Of a DNA stretch of 6,218 bases, positions 1 through 5,563 are shown one piece after another. Made by a program: the position numbers and the translations under genes. Below the pieces are notes generated by a model. That model had not been told where the DNA came from. It saw only the letters and a list, made by a program, of their open reading frames with translations, and ran no database searches. Position 1 is the stretch's first letter; each line of letters opens with the position of its first letter. Source of the DNA: Bacillota bacterium (lineage in GTDB: Bacteria; Bacillota; Clostridia; Acetivibrionales; DSM-2933); assembly GCA_030705945.1 (NCBI GenBank), contig JAUZPS010000293.1:1-6218 (forward strand), written 5' to 3'.

Positions 1-103
1 AGACTTAGGGCGTTTCAAAAAATTCCTTTTTCAAGTTTATATGACTAAAACCAATTATATCAAGTGTTTGACACGACCAGTTGCTAAGTTTTTTTGATGC
101 TAC
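1..103 (+). repeat. Intergenic repeat, copy A (inverted relative to copy B)
   Basis: Positions 12-38 match the reverse complement of 3956-3982 at 26 of 27 bases. The similarity continues with small gaps through the 'attatatcaag' block (53-63), 'gaccagtt' (75-82) and 'ttttttgat' (about 89-98). The repeat probably extends left of the window, because bases 1-11 still resemble the matching part of copy B. It has no coding capacity. The two copies are diverged, so this is an old repeat family rather than a recent duplication. The family is not recognised. Confidence 0.7.
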
Positions 104-140
104 TTTAATTAGTTTGCTTGTAATAACCTACATAAAATAA

Positions 141-158
141 GCGCTCCGTATTGAGCGC
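141..158 (-). terminator. GC-rich stem-loop, possible weak terminator
   Basis: A perfect 6-bp stem (gcgctc/gagcgc) closes a 6-base loop. On the minus strand it is followed by TTATTTTATG, a poor but T-rich tail. It stands out in otherwise AT-rich DNA. It could be a secondary terminator for minus-strand transcription, or a degraded counterpart of the palindrome beside copy B. Confidence 0.25.
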
Positions 159-414
159 AACTCATTTATAGGTCTATATACAAAAACCCTTACATAATTA
201 TACAACTTTCTATATTATAATACAATAATTTCTTTGTTATATTATAATTGCCAAAGGATATAGCTAACCTTTGTGTTATATATATTTTGAAATAAACATT
301 TTTGATATTGCAAAATATATACCTTGATTCATAAGTTGCAAAAAGTTCATCTTTGACAGTAAAATGCAGACGTTTTAACTGCATTTTTAATGTAAAGTCT
401 TTTTTCGCGACTTA
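159..414. other. AT-rich intergenic stretch, no gene supported
   Basis: No credible gene is seen here. A 64-codon minus-strand reading frame (190-384) has the I/Y/K/N-rich composition expected from random AT-rich DNA and lacks a convincing ribosome binding site. The only structure is a 9-bp hairpin (361-369 paired with 379-387) with T-runs on both sides, which could act as a weak bidirectional terminator. Confidence 0.5.
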
Positions 415-474
415 TAAAGAAGTGGGAAAGCAAATAATTTATCGCAACAAATTACTTACTTTCCCACTTCTTTA
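415..474 (-). terminator. Long hairpin downstream of the Rh gene
   Basis: Sixteen outer base pairs (415-430 with 459-474) are perfect. The stem then continues inward (431-440 with 449-458), leaving an 8-base loop. Its two non-Watson-Crick positions (431/458 and 434/455) are G-U wobbles on the minus strand but C-A or A-C mismatches on the plus strand. This indicates a structure read from the minus strand, giving a 26-bp stem. No T-tract follows, so it may be an RNA 3'-end stabiliser or processing signal, or a small palindromic repeat, rather than a classic intrinsic terminator. Confidence 0.5.
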
Positions 475-529
475 ATTCTTTAATATATACGCTGGCAAAT
501 TCTTTTGCATTATCATAATCAGATTGGTC
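452..529 (-). pseudogene. Short degraded coding remnant (C-terminal fragment)
   Basis: A 25-codon open stretch ends in TAA. Its composition is lysine/glutamate-rich and helical, and looks coding-like (residues include NAKEFASVYIKELKKW). It has no start codon or ribosome binding site and is closed upstream by TAG. Upstream on the same strand, other frames show short coding-like runs (for example LNSKLELVMR) broken by TGA and TAG. This fits a decayed gene with at least one frameshift over about 452-590. The stop codon lies inside the long hairpin. The parent protein was not recognised, and chance remains possible. Confidence 0.28.
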
Positions 530-639
530 CTAAAACCTAACTATCCAGTTTTCATCTCATGACCAATTCCAATTTAGAATTTAATGCACAGGGCCTATTT
601 ATTTAAAAACTCTATTTACGAAATATTAGAATTTCTTTA

Positions 640-1809
640 TCATTCAACTATAAACTCGTCCTTATCTTCATAAGGCAGTTTTTTCTTGCCTGTTGCTTTT
701 ATTATAAAGCCTGCGATACAGCCGCTTACAAATGCAAATACAACAGTAATGATTATTCCTGATATTTGGGCTGTGGCTATACCAGGCTTTACGAATATAG
801 CCAAGGTACCTCCAAGGAGACCGGGCATACCATGCAGGTTATGAACACCGCATGTGTCAACACCTTTTAAAAGGGCTTGGACTTTGGGCTGAATAAATAC
901 ATACCCAATAACACATAATATACCTGCCAATGCGCCTATACCAAATGCGCCCGGCGCCGAAATAACATTACAGGTCGCGCCAATAGCTACGCCACCAGCT
1001 AGAGCGGCATTGGCTATGTCTGCAAAAGATGTCTTGCCTTTTCTGAATAATGTACTTGCTATATAAGTAGTAAGAGTCGCGCCACACAAAGATAATATTG
1101 TGTTTATGACTGTTTTAGGCATATCTTCATGGGGAACTATTGCGCTACAGAAGCTTGGCCAGAAAACCCACAGCGCCATAGAGCCAAGCATTGAGAATCT
1201 ATCTGAAGTTTCATCACTCTCTATTGCTTTTGTCCTGTCGTTTGCAGCAGTCAAAGCAATTGTCAAGCCTAATCCAAAATAAGCTCCGAAAGCATGAATA
1301 ATTATTGAACCTGCAGAATCAAAAAAGCCTTTTGTTATATTAAGACCACCATCAAGCACCAGCCATTCATTCAACATATAAACTGGAACGATAACAATAG
1401 CAAGAATTGCATACTGGTAAACACGCAATCTGCCAAGAACAGCTCCCATAGCGATTAGCGCTGCAGCGCATGCAAATTCCGCTAAAAGAAGCGCATTGAT
1501 ACTATCTGCTGCAATTGCTTCCTTCGATATGACACCAGTGGAACGCAGCAAGAGATACAGAGGCAAACCCGCTCCTACAACAAGATATGTGCCTGTAGTA
1601 GCGCTATAGCCATACTTCTTTACAAAAACCATTAAAAAACCAAAACCAATAAGTAGCATTGCCAGGATGTTAATAGAAAAGTTGTACTGTTCTACCTGCC
1701 TTAATCCGTCTGCAACAGCTGATCCACCATTCCCGGCGGCAAAGGCATACAAAGGCATAAAAACTGCAACACAGCAGCTTAAGAAATTAAGCAATAATTT
1801 CTTTTTCAA
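640..1809 (-). CDS. Rh-type (Rhesus/Rh50-like) ammonium channel
   Basis: This 389-residue polytopic protein of the Amt/Mep/Rh superfamily conducts NH3/NH4+ across the cytoplasmic membrane. The Rh branch is indicated by DSAGSIIIHAFGAYFGL (164-180), WVFWPSFCSAI (214-224), NAALAGGVAIGAT (267-279) and DTCGVHNLHGMPG (318-330). Key residues are present: the pore twin histidines H172 and H323, the conserved aspartate D164, and phenylalanines F112 and F220 at the gate positions. Residues 1-25 form a signal peptide (KKK, hydrophobic core, AFA-A cleavage). About 11 mature TM segments follow, with a short charged acidic tail. The start is TTG, backed by AAGGGGAG six bases upstream; no suitable ATG exists. 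There is no glnK neighbour, as expected for Rh rather than AmtB. The length fits bacterial Rh proteins. Confidence 0.9.
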   Translation of the reverse strand: MKKKLLLNFLSCCVAVFMPLYAFAAGNGGSAVADGLRQVEQYNFSINILAMLLIGFGFLMVFVKKYGYSATTGTYLVVGAGLPLYLLLRSTGVISKEAIAADSINALLLAEFACAAALIAMGAVLGRLRVYQYAILAIVIVPVYMLNEWLVLDGGLNITKGFFDSAGSIIIHAFGAYFGLGLTIALTAANDRTKAIESDETSDRFSMLGSMALWVFWPSFCSAIVPHEDMPKTVINTILSLCGATLTTYIASTLFRKGKTSFADIANAALAGGVAIGATCNVISAPGAFGIGALAGILCVIGYVFIQPKVQALLKGVDTCGVHNLHGMPGLLGGTLAIFVKPGIATAQISGIIITVVFAFVSGCIAGFIIKATGKKKLPYEDKDEFIVE

Positions 1810-1815
1810 TTTTAT

Positions 1816-1823
1816 CTCCCCTT
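1816..1823 (-). promoter_or_regulatory. Shine-Dalgarno site fixing the TTG start of the Rh gene
   Basis: AAGGGGAG sits six bases before the TTG codon at 1809-1807. This strong, well-spaced site is the main reason to accept the non-ATG start, which also yields a complete signal peptide. Confidence 0.8.
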
Positions 1824-1906
1824 CGAAATAATATATATTTTATATGCTTACATTGCATACAAAATCAGAATATTTATAATACTGGCTTCATCGCCATTAC
1901 CTTTGA

Positions 1907-1935
1907 ATTATATTACAGTATTCGATTTATTTCAA
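1907..1935 (-). promoter_or_regulatory. Sigma-A promoter of the Rh gene
   Basis: On the minus strand TTGAAA (1935-1930) and TATAAT (1912-1907) are separated by 17 bases. The -10 box is consensus and the -35 has one mismatch. Transcription would start near 1900, giving a leader of about 90 bases. The leader contains a small ggc/gcc hairpin and a TATGC/GCATA hairpin, but no riboswitch class that I can identify. Confidence 0.65.
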
Positions 1936-2065
1936 TACGAGATAATCCATGATGTTGTCGTGAGAAATAGTGGTAAATAATGCGCCATAATTCCCCAGAC
2001 ATTAAAAAATACGTAATTTTTCTTATCTTTTTTGGCGCGCAAACGCGAATCAATTTCCAGATATC
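1936..2065. other. Intergenic region between the Rh promoter and the chemoreceptor terminator
   Basis: No coding region is seen. There are short inverted elements: gcgcca (1982-1987) with tggcgc (2033-2038), an AT-only hairpin between them (aaaaat/attttt around acgta), and a GC-rich cgcg-rich patch near 2036-2047. No known regulator site is recognised. A nitrogen-control operator for the Rh gene could lie here, but that is speculation. Confidence 0.3.
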
Positions 2066-2106
2066 AAAAAAGCTGTTAAAAACATTCAGGTGATGTTTTC
2101 AACAGC
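2066..2106 (-). terminator. Intrinsic terminator of the chemoreceptor gene
   Basis: A 14-bp stem (2072-2085 with 2093-2106) encloses a 7-base loop. Its single imperfect pair is a G-U wobble on the minus strand. It is followed on the minus strand by six T (2071-2066). It lies 62 bases past the chemoreceptor stop codon, so that gene and the Rh gene are separate transcription units. Confidence 0.85.
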
Positions 2107-2168
2107 CCATATAGTACTATTTACTTAAACATATTTTTTATCCGGTAATTATTTAAGAAGAATGGTCA

Positions 2169-3626
2169 TTAAATGTTCTTTTCCAGAAAAACCTCTTTAA
2201 GATTCTCACTTGAATTGCGAATATCATGTATAGACATATAAATTTTTTCAATATTTGCGTCTTGATCCTGCATCGTTGTATGTATTTCTTCCGTTGAAGC
2301 TGAATTTTCTTCTGAGATACTGGCAATACTCTCAGCTTCCCGACGTATATGTGAAAATATCGAAGTTGTATTCTCAATCATTTTAAGTTCAATTTCTATA
2401 CTTTTGCTAATATCACTAAAGGAAGTATTAATTTTTTTGAAACTTTCATTTACCTGTCGGACGATTGCAACACCCTCTTGCGTAGCTATATTGCCGCTTT
2501 TTACCTTCTCCAGAACATTCTTGTTTTTTTCTTTTATCGAGCCCATCATATGGTTAATCTGCTTTACTGTATGCGCGCTTTTTTCTGCCAGGTTTCGAAC
2601 TTCGTCAGCTACTACGGCAAACCCTTTTCCAGAATCCCCTGCTCTCGCTGCTTCAATTGCTGCATTTAAAGCTAACAGGTTGGTTTGCTCTGCAATTTCC
2701 GATATCCCTGCAAGAAAATTATCAATTTCATTCATGTTATTGAGCAGTTCGCTTACAGTAGAAAGTGATTCTGTCACTGAATTACTTATTATGTCAATTT
2801 GCTTATCCATTTGATCCATGTTTTGATAGCCTTCAAAAACAACCTCATTTGCTTTAGTAGAAATACTTCCTAGTTGTTTTGATATCTGCTCTGTTTCAAT
2901 AATTTTACTGTTTGCATCATTCATCATTTTACTTATTTGGCTGATACTTTCGGTTTGCTCAAATACACCTTTTGTCACCTCGTGAACAGTATTTGCCAGT
3001 CCACTACTTAAGTCTTTTACTTCAAGCAGGCTAGAATCACAATTTTTTATTTCAGTGTTTAATGAAAGAGTATTTTTTTCTACTAGTTCCATTGTCTTTT
3101 TCAACTCTGCTAATGTGGAATTTGCCTTCTCACTTTCCAACACTGCCAATTTTATGAGATCCGTTCCCCATTTTGTAATAAAAAATAGCATCAGTACTAT
3201 CAAATCAATAATTATAAAGCTTCTAAGTATTGTGGAAATACCGATACCGCTTATCAGTTCCTTTAAAATAGCCCCCGCATTTGAAGACAATGCAGTTATA
3301 ATAAATAGCTTTCTATTCATGTACATAGCTGAGATGCTGACTGGAAAAAGCAGTAAATATGCTAAGTCGGGACTGGAAATAAGGATAACAACTACCAAAG
3401 ACATTATTAATGAGACGATAAAGGCAGATAAAAGCTCAAATCTCTTTTTATAGCTGGATATGGATGTAAAAACCGATATCGCCAGAAAAACAGCAACGAT
3501 AACATAATATTCAAAAGACTTTCCGGTAATAGCATAGTATCCTACGGTTATTGAAAAAAGTGTAAAAATAACCGCCATGATTCTATTAACCCTTCTTAAG
3601 TAGTTAAGCATAACTGTCTGATTCAT
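2169..3626 (-). CDS. Methyl-accepting chemotaxis protein, six-TM type without HAMP
   Basis: This 485-residue chemoreceptor signals to CheA/CheW and the flagellar motor. The N-terminal ~155 residues form about six TM helices (roughly 16-32, 38-55, 66-85, 88-103, 106-124, 135-151) with only short loops. There is no large extracellular sensor and no obvious HAMP. A long coiled-coil signalling domain follows, with the conserved hairpin tip EIAEQTNLLALNAAIEAARA at 310-329, then GKGFAVVADEVRNLAEKSA. The ATG at 3626 is preferred over the in-frame GTG at 3635, because GGGGTG there is its ribosome binding site, eight bases upstream. No pentapeptide CheR tether is seen at the C-terminus. The ligand is unknown; sensing through the membrane domain is inferred from the architecture. 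Confidence 0.92.
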   Translation of the reverse strand: MNQTVMLNYLRRVNRIMAVIFTLFSITVGYYAITGKSFEYYVIVAVFLAISVFTSISSYKKRFELLSAFIVSLIMSLVVVILISSPDLAYLLLFPVSISAMYMNRKLFIITALSSNAGAILKELISGIGISTILRSFIIIDLIVLMLFFITKWGTDLIKLAVLESEKANSTLAELKKTMELVEKNTLSLNTEIKNCDSSLLEVKDLSSGLANTVHEVTKGVFEQTESISQISKMMNDANSKIIETEQISKQLGSISTKANEVVFEGYQNMDQMDKQIDIISNSVTESLSTVSELLNNMNEIDNFLAGISEIAEQTNLLALNAAIEAARAGDSGKGFAVVADEVRNLAEKSAHTVKQINHMMGSIKEKNKNVLEKVKSGNIATQEGVAIVRQVNESFKKINTSFSDISKSIEIELKMIENTTSIFSHIRREAESIASISEENSASTEEIHTTMQDQDANIEKIYMSIHDIRNSSENLKEVFLEKNI

Positions 3627-3726
3627 AAAATACACCCCGTTTAAATTTTAAATTAGAGAATTCATAATGTTGATTGTTTACCATGAAAATTTTCACAAGA
3701 TACCGTACACTTTTTATCATGCTATA

Positions 3727-3754
3727 ATATCGACCTGAATACAGATTTGGTTTA
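3727..3754 (-). promoter_or_regulatory. Sigma-D/sigma-28-like promoter of the chemoreceptor gene
   Basis: On the minus strand TAAA (3754-3751) is followed after 16 bases by GTCGATAT (3734-3727). The Bacillus sigma-D consensus is TAAA, 15-16 bases, then GCCGATAT, so only one base differs. The start would lie near 3720, about 95 bases before the ATG. Chemoreceptors are typical members of the motility regulon, which makes the match meaningful. Confidence 0.55.
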
Positions 3755-3782
3755 GCGATTTATTTATACTTATAATCAATTA

Positions 3783-3894
3783 GATATATAAAAAGCACTA
3801 TTAATCTTACATTTGACGGAGCAAAATAACGAACGCTTTAACGTTATTTTGTGATAGGCAAATGTAAAAGATTAATTGCTTTTTATATAGTATC
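3783..3894. repeat. 112-bp imperfect palindrome
   Basis: The two arms (about 3783-3831 and 3842-3894) are reverse complements with a few bulges. The inner 10 bp (3822-3831 with 3842-3851) are perfect around a 10-base loop. The outer arms pair tataaaaagc with gctttttata, and tacatttg with caaatgta. There is no coding capacity. It lies 30 bases upstream of the chemoreceptor promoter and abuts repeat copy B, so palindrome plus copy B may be one miniature element of about 210 bp. Confidence 0.7.
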
Positions 3895-3992
3895 AAAAAA
3901 TAAACTGGTCAACTAGGAGCTTCAAAAACTTGATATAATGGGTTTTCATCATACAAAACTTGAACAAGGAATTTTTTGAAACTCCCTTACAT
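3889..3992 (-). repeat. Intergenic repeat, copy B
   Basis: The reverse complement matches positions 1-103. The best block is 3956-3982 (26 of 27 bases). Similarity continues through 'attatatcaag' and 'gaccagtt', with a short extra segment near 3910-3918. The copy also has internal symmetry (ttcaaaaa near 3921-3928 and tttttgaa near 3973-3980). With copy A it brackets the Rh and chemoreceptor genes in inverted orientation. Confidence 0.7.
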
Positions 3993-4045
3993 CTCTTACA
4001 GGCTATAGATAGAGTTTGTTATTGGACTGGAATTTTACAAAGTTA

Positions 4046-4114
4046 AAGGTATGAAGACCTTAAAGTGGTATTCATACCTTAAGATTAAAATCAGTATTAT
4101 CCTTATTTTAATCT
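4046..4114. repeat. Two consecutive stem-loops
   Basis: Stem one pairs 4046-4055 (aaggtatgaa) with 4071-4080, perfect over 10 bp. Stem two pairs 4082-4091 with 4105-4114, also 10 bp and AT-rich. Together with the terminator at 4137-4167 they make three stem-loops in a row downstream of the truncated tRNA. They may be back-up terminators or remnants of repeat elements. Confidence 0.45.
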
Positions 4115-4136
4115 CGTATGTGTCCAAACATGTGAA

Positions 4137-4167
4137 AAGGCTCTCAGGTTTAATTCCTGAGAGCCTT
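4137..4167 (-). terminator. Intrinsic terminator following the tRNA fragment
   Basis: A perfect 12-bp stem (4137-4148 with 4156-4167, aaggctctcagg) encloses a 7-base loop. On the minus strand it runs into TTTTCACA, a short U-tract partly inside the stem. It begins 10 bases after the CCA of the tRNA fragment, the usual place for a tRNA terminator. It is therefore probably the original terminator of the disrupted tRNA gene. Confidence 0.75.
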
Positions 4168-4176
4168 GATCTGTCT

Positions 4177-4226
4177 TGGTTGCGGGGGATGGACTTGAAC
4201 CAACGGCCTTCTGGTTATGAGCCCGA
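4177..4226 (-). pseudogene. 3' half of initiator tRNA(fMet), likely attachment-site remnant
   Basis: Read on the minus strand, it starts at the anticodon stem (TCGGG), then the loop CTCATAA with anticodon CAU, variable region, T-arm with TTCAAGT loop, 3' acceptor strand CCCCGCA and CCA. The GGG before the anticodon loop and the CCCCGCAACCA end are initiator-tRNA features. The D-arm and 5' acceptor strand are absent; upstream bases show no resemblance. One pair in the anticodon stem and one in the T-stem are broken, so it has drifted. This is the expected residue at the distal end of an element integrated into a tRNA 3' end, which places the element at higher coordinates. Confidence 0.8.
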
Positions 4227-4340
4227 ATTTTCTATCTTGCTAACTTGTCTTTTCTGCTTTGAACTCATATATGTAATGGCAATAGCGATAGCAATACCCA
4301 TCGCAATCCAAGGAAATGCCGCTTGTAAAAAATCTACCAT
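4215..4340 (-). CDS. Small single-TM membrane protein (41 aa)
   Basis: The ATG at 4340 follows a strong AAAGGAGG site with normal spacing; this supports it over the in-frame ATG 28 codons upstream. The product has a short N-terminal segment, one hydrophobic helix (about 8-24, containing AAFPWIAMGIAIAIAI) and a lysine-rich cytoplasmic tail. It follows the 146-residue membrane gene by 46 bases and looks like the last gene of the XRE operon. The last three residues and the stop (TCG GGC TCA TAA) are tRNA sequence, namely the anticodon stem and loop of the tRNA fragment. The C-terminus is therefore set by the attachment site. No family is recognised with certainty. Confidence 0.6.
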   Translation of the reverse strand: MVDFLQAAFPWIAMGIAIAIAITYMSSKQKRQVSKIENSGS

Positions 4341-4386
4341 TCCGCTTACCTCCTTTCCTCTACCCTTAGATAAATATATATCAATT

Positions 4387-4827
4387 TTAATCTTCCTCGA
4401 ATGATTTTTGACGTTTTTTTGCAATAGCTACTATAACAGATGTTCCAACGGCTACAATTACTAGACCTACTGCTAACCCTGCAAAAAATGCTATATGTGT
4501 ATGAAAATCGAGTATTTTATCATTTGAAAGTCCCAACAAGCTAACCAATAGGAGAATCGCGCTAAAGAAAACTCCTATAATTTTAACTTTAGCCTTTTCT
4601 TTTTTTGTTCCGTTAACAAATATTCCTCCGAGTAATCCCCTTACATAGTAATAAATCCACGGTAATACCATTACAAAATATAAGTCTATACTTTCAATAA
4701 ACCCTTTTTTATAAAATACAATCCTTACCATAAAATCAATAAACATCAGCAAGGATGCTATAAACATCGCTTCAAAACCATACTTTTTCTGTAACCCAAT
4801 TATTCTCTCATCAATTATCTTTTTCAT
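4387..4827 (-). CDS. Small multi-TM membrane protein, intact member of the tandem family
   Basis: 146 residues starting at ATG, with GGAAGGGTG just upstream. It opens with a cytoplasmic motif DERIIGLQKKYGFEA (6-20). Four hydrophobic segments follow at about 21-39, 48-69, 82-99 and 110-134, then a charged tail (KKRQKSFEED). The second segment (VMVLPWIYYYVRGLLGG) aligns with the core of the next two upstream proteins. The DER motif, followed by a K-rich helix and a TM pair with a conserved arginine and glycine, resembles uncharacterised clostridial membrane proteins next to small XRE regulators (I recall the DUF6773 type; unverified). It is the only apparently complete copy of the three. Function is unknown. 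Confidence 0.7.
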   Translation of the reverse strand: MKKIIDERIIGLQKKYGFEAMFIASLLMFIDFMVRIVFYKKGFIESIDLYFVMVLPWIYYYVRGLLGGIFVNGTKKEKAKVKIIGVFFSAILLLVSLLGLSNDKILDFHTHIAFFAGLAVGLVIVAVGTSVIVAIAKKRQKSFEED

Positions 4828-4860
4828 ATATTCATCACCCTTCCATACATTTATCTATTT

Positions 4861-5175
4861 TTAATTATCATTTGCTATTTTATCTGCACGTTTTATTGCT
4901 GCCCTATCAAGGAATACCATACAAACAAACATAAACGGTGACATAAAGCGCATTATAGGAATCAAAACTATATTAAAGTGATAAAACAAATAATTCCTTA
5001 CTCCTACACCTATTCCGGCAATAGCTCCGACCACGATACTGATAATTACGAAGAATACTATCTTTTTTTCAAGCCTATCTCCGCCTTTTACTGGCAACAG
5101 CGTAAAATTACCAATTAATATATTTCGTATAGTAACATAAACTGCTCCAACCATAAAAATAGCAAATTCAGTCAA
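4861..5175 (-). CDS. Membrane protein, N-terminally truncated paralogue
   Basis: 104 residues from a TTG codon that lacks a good ribosome binding site. The reading frame is closed by TAA 24 bases upstream, so no better start is available. It begins directly in the family core EFAIFMVGAVYVTIRNILIG (3-22). Two more TM segments follow (about 38-57 and 70-89) and a charged end (KRADKIANDN). Compared with the 146-residue neighbour it lacks the DER-type cytoplasmic start and first TM helix, about 45 residues. It starts five bases after the previous gene's stop. A deletion probably joined the tail of that gene to the middle of this one. Coupled translation is possible; it may be a remnant. Confidence 0.5.
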   Translation of the reverse strand: MTEFAIFMVGAVYVTIRNILIGNFTLLPVKGGDRLEKKIVFFVIISIVVGAIAGIGVGVRNYLFYHFNIVLIPIMRFMSPFMFVCMVFLDRAAIKRADKIANDN

Positions 5176-5179
5176 GTTT

Positions 5180-5559
5180 TTACTCAGCCTTGGGATTTAC
5201 TTGTCCATTTATTATAATTTTATTGTCATTACCAAAGAAGCCCATTAATAGCCCCAAAATTATGCTTCCTACGAAAACTGAAACAAGTAAGTATCGCTTC
5301 TCGCATTTTTTCTTTGGTATGAAAAAGAGTGGTATTCCGCCTATAATTGTACGTACCGTGAGGTATAATGCCGGAATAAAGAAAATTAATGCTTCAACAA
5401 AATAGCTTGAAATCGGCATATTTAGTATGACTGCTTTTATAAAAAAGCTACCCAACGCTAAGCGAATGAAATTGAATACCCGTGTGCCATATATTTGTAT
5501 AAATCCGCTCGTATTCTTTCATCATTAATTGGCTGCTTAGAAAATTTATTTTTAAACAC
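5180..5559 (-). pseudogene. Membrane protein paralogue broken by a one-base frameshift
   Basis: The gene begins at GTG 5559, preceded by GGGAGGG inside the last codons of the XRE gene, and reads 33 codons including INDERIRADLYKYMAHGYSI before TAG at 5460-5458. The family then continues in the -1 frame: FIRLALGSFFIKAVI, then the core EALIFFIPALYLTVRTIIGG, a second hydrophobic stretch, and stop at 5180. That frame is open from 5518, so the indel lies between 5518 and 5461, probably near 5475-5465. The repaired product would be about 125 residues. Read alone, the downstream part has only a TTG at 5455 with no ribosome binding site. A sequencing error is possible; no convincing slippery heptamer is seen. 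Confidence 0.65.
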
Positions 5560-5563
5560 ATAC

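Noticed and set aside
190..384. 64-codon minus-strand ORF
   Set aside because: Composition typical of random AT-rich DNA, no ribosome binding site, and it overlaps a hairpin.
523..567. Inverted repeat attggtc/gaccaat downstream of the Rh gene
   Set aside because: Seven base pairs with a 31-base spacer and no T-tract; not distinguishable from chance.
1810..1900. Possible riboswitch in the Rh leader
   Set aside because: The leader has small hairpins (ggc/gcc, TATGC/GCATA) and a GATG that loosely recalls the fluoride motif, but the conserved cores of known classes are absent.
1982..2038. Inverted repeat gcgcca/tggcgc as a terminator or operator
   Set aside because: Only 6 bp with a 45-base spacer; the clear terminator at 2066-2106 already accounts for chemoreceptor termination.
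2153..2377. 74-codon minus-strand ORF overlapping the chemoreceptor 3' end
   Set aside because: Out-of-frame shadow of the chemoreceptor; arginine/isoleucine-rich with no start signal.
2404..3453. Plus-strand ORFs antisense to the chemoreceptor
   Set aside because: The minus strand encodes an unmistakable chemotaxis signalling domain here; the antisense frames lack ribosome binding sites and domain features.
4051..4404. 117-codon plus-strand ORF containing GMDLNQRPSGYEPEFS
   Set aside because: This peptide is the antisense translation of the tRNA(fMet) fragment, a familiar annotation artefact; the ORF also runs antisense to the small membrane gene and through hairpins.
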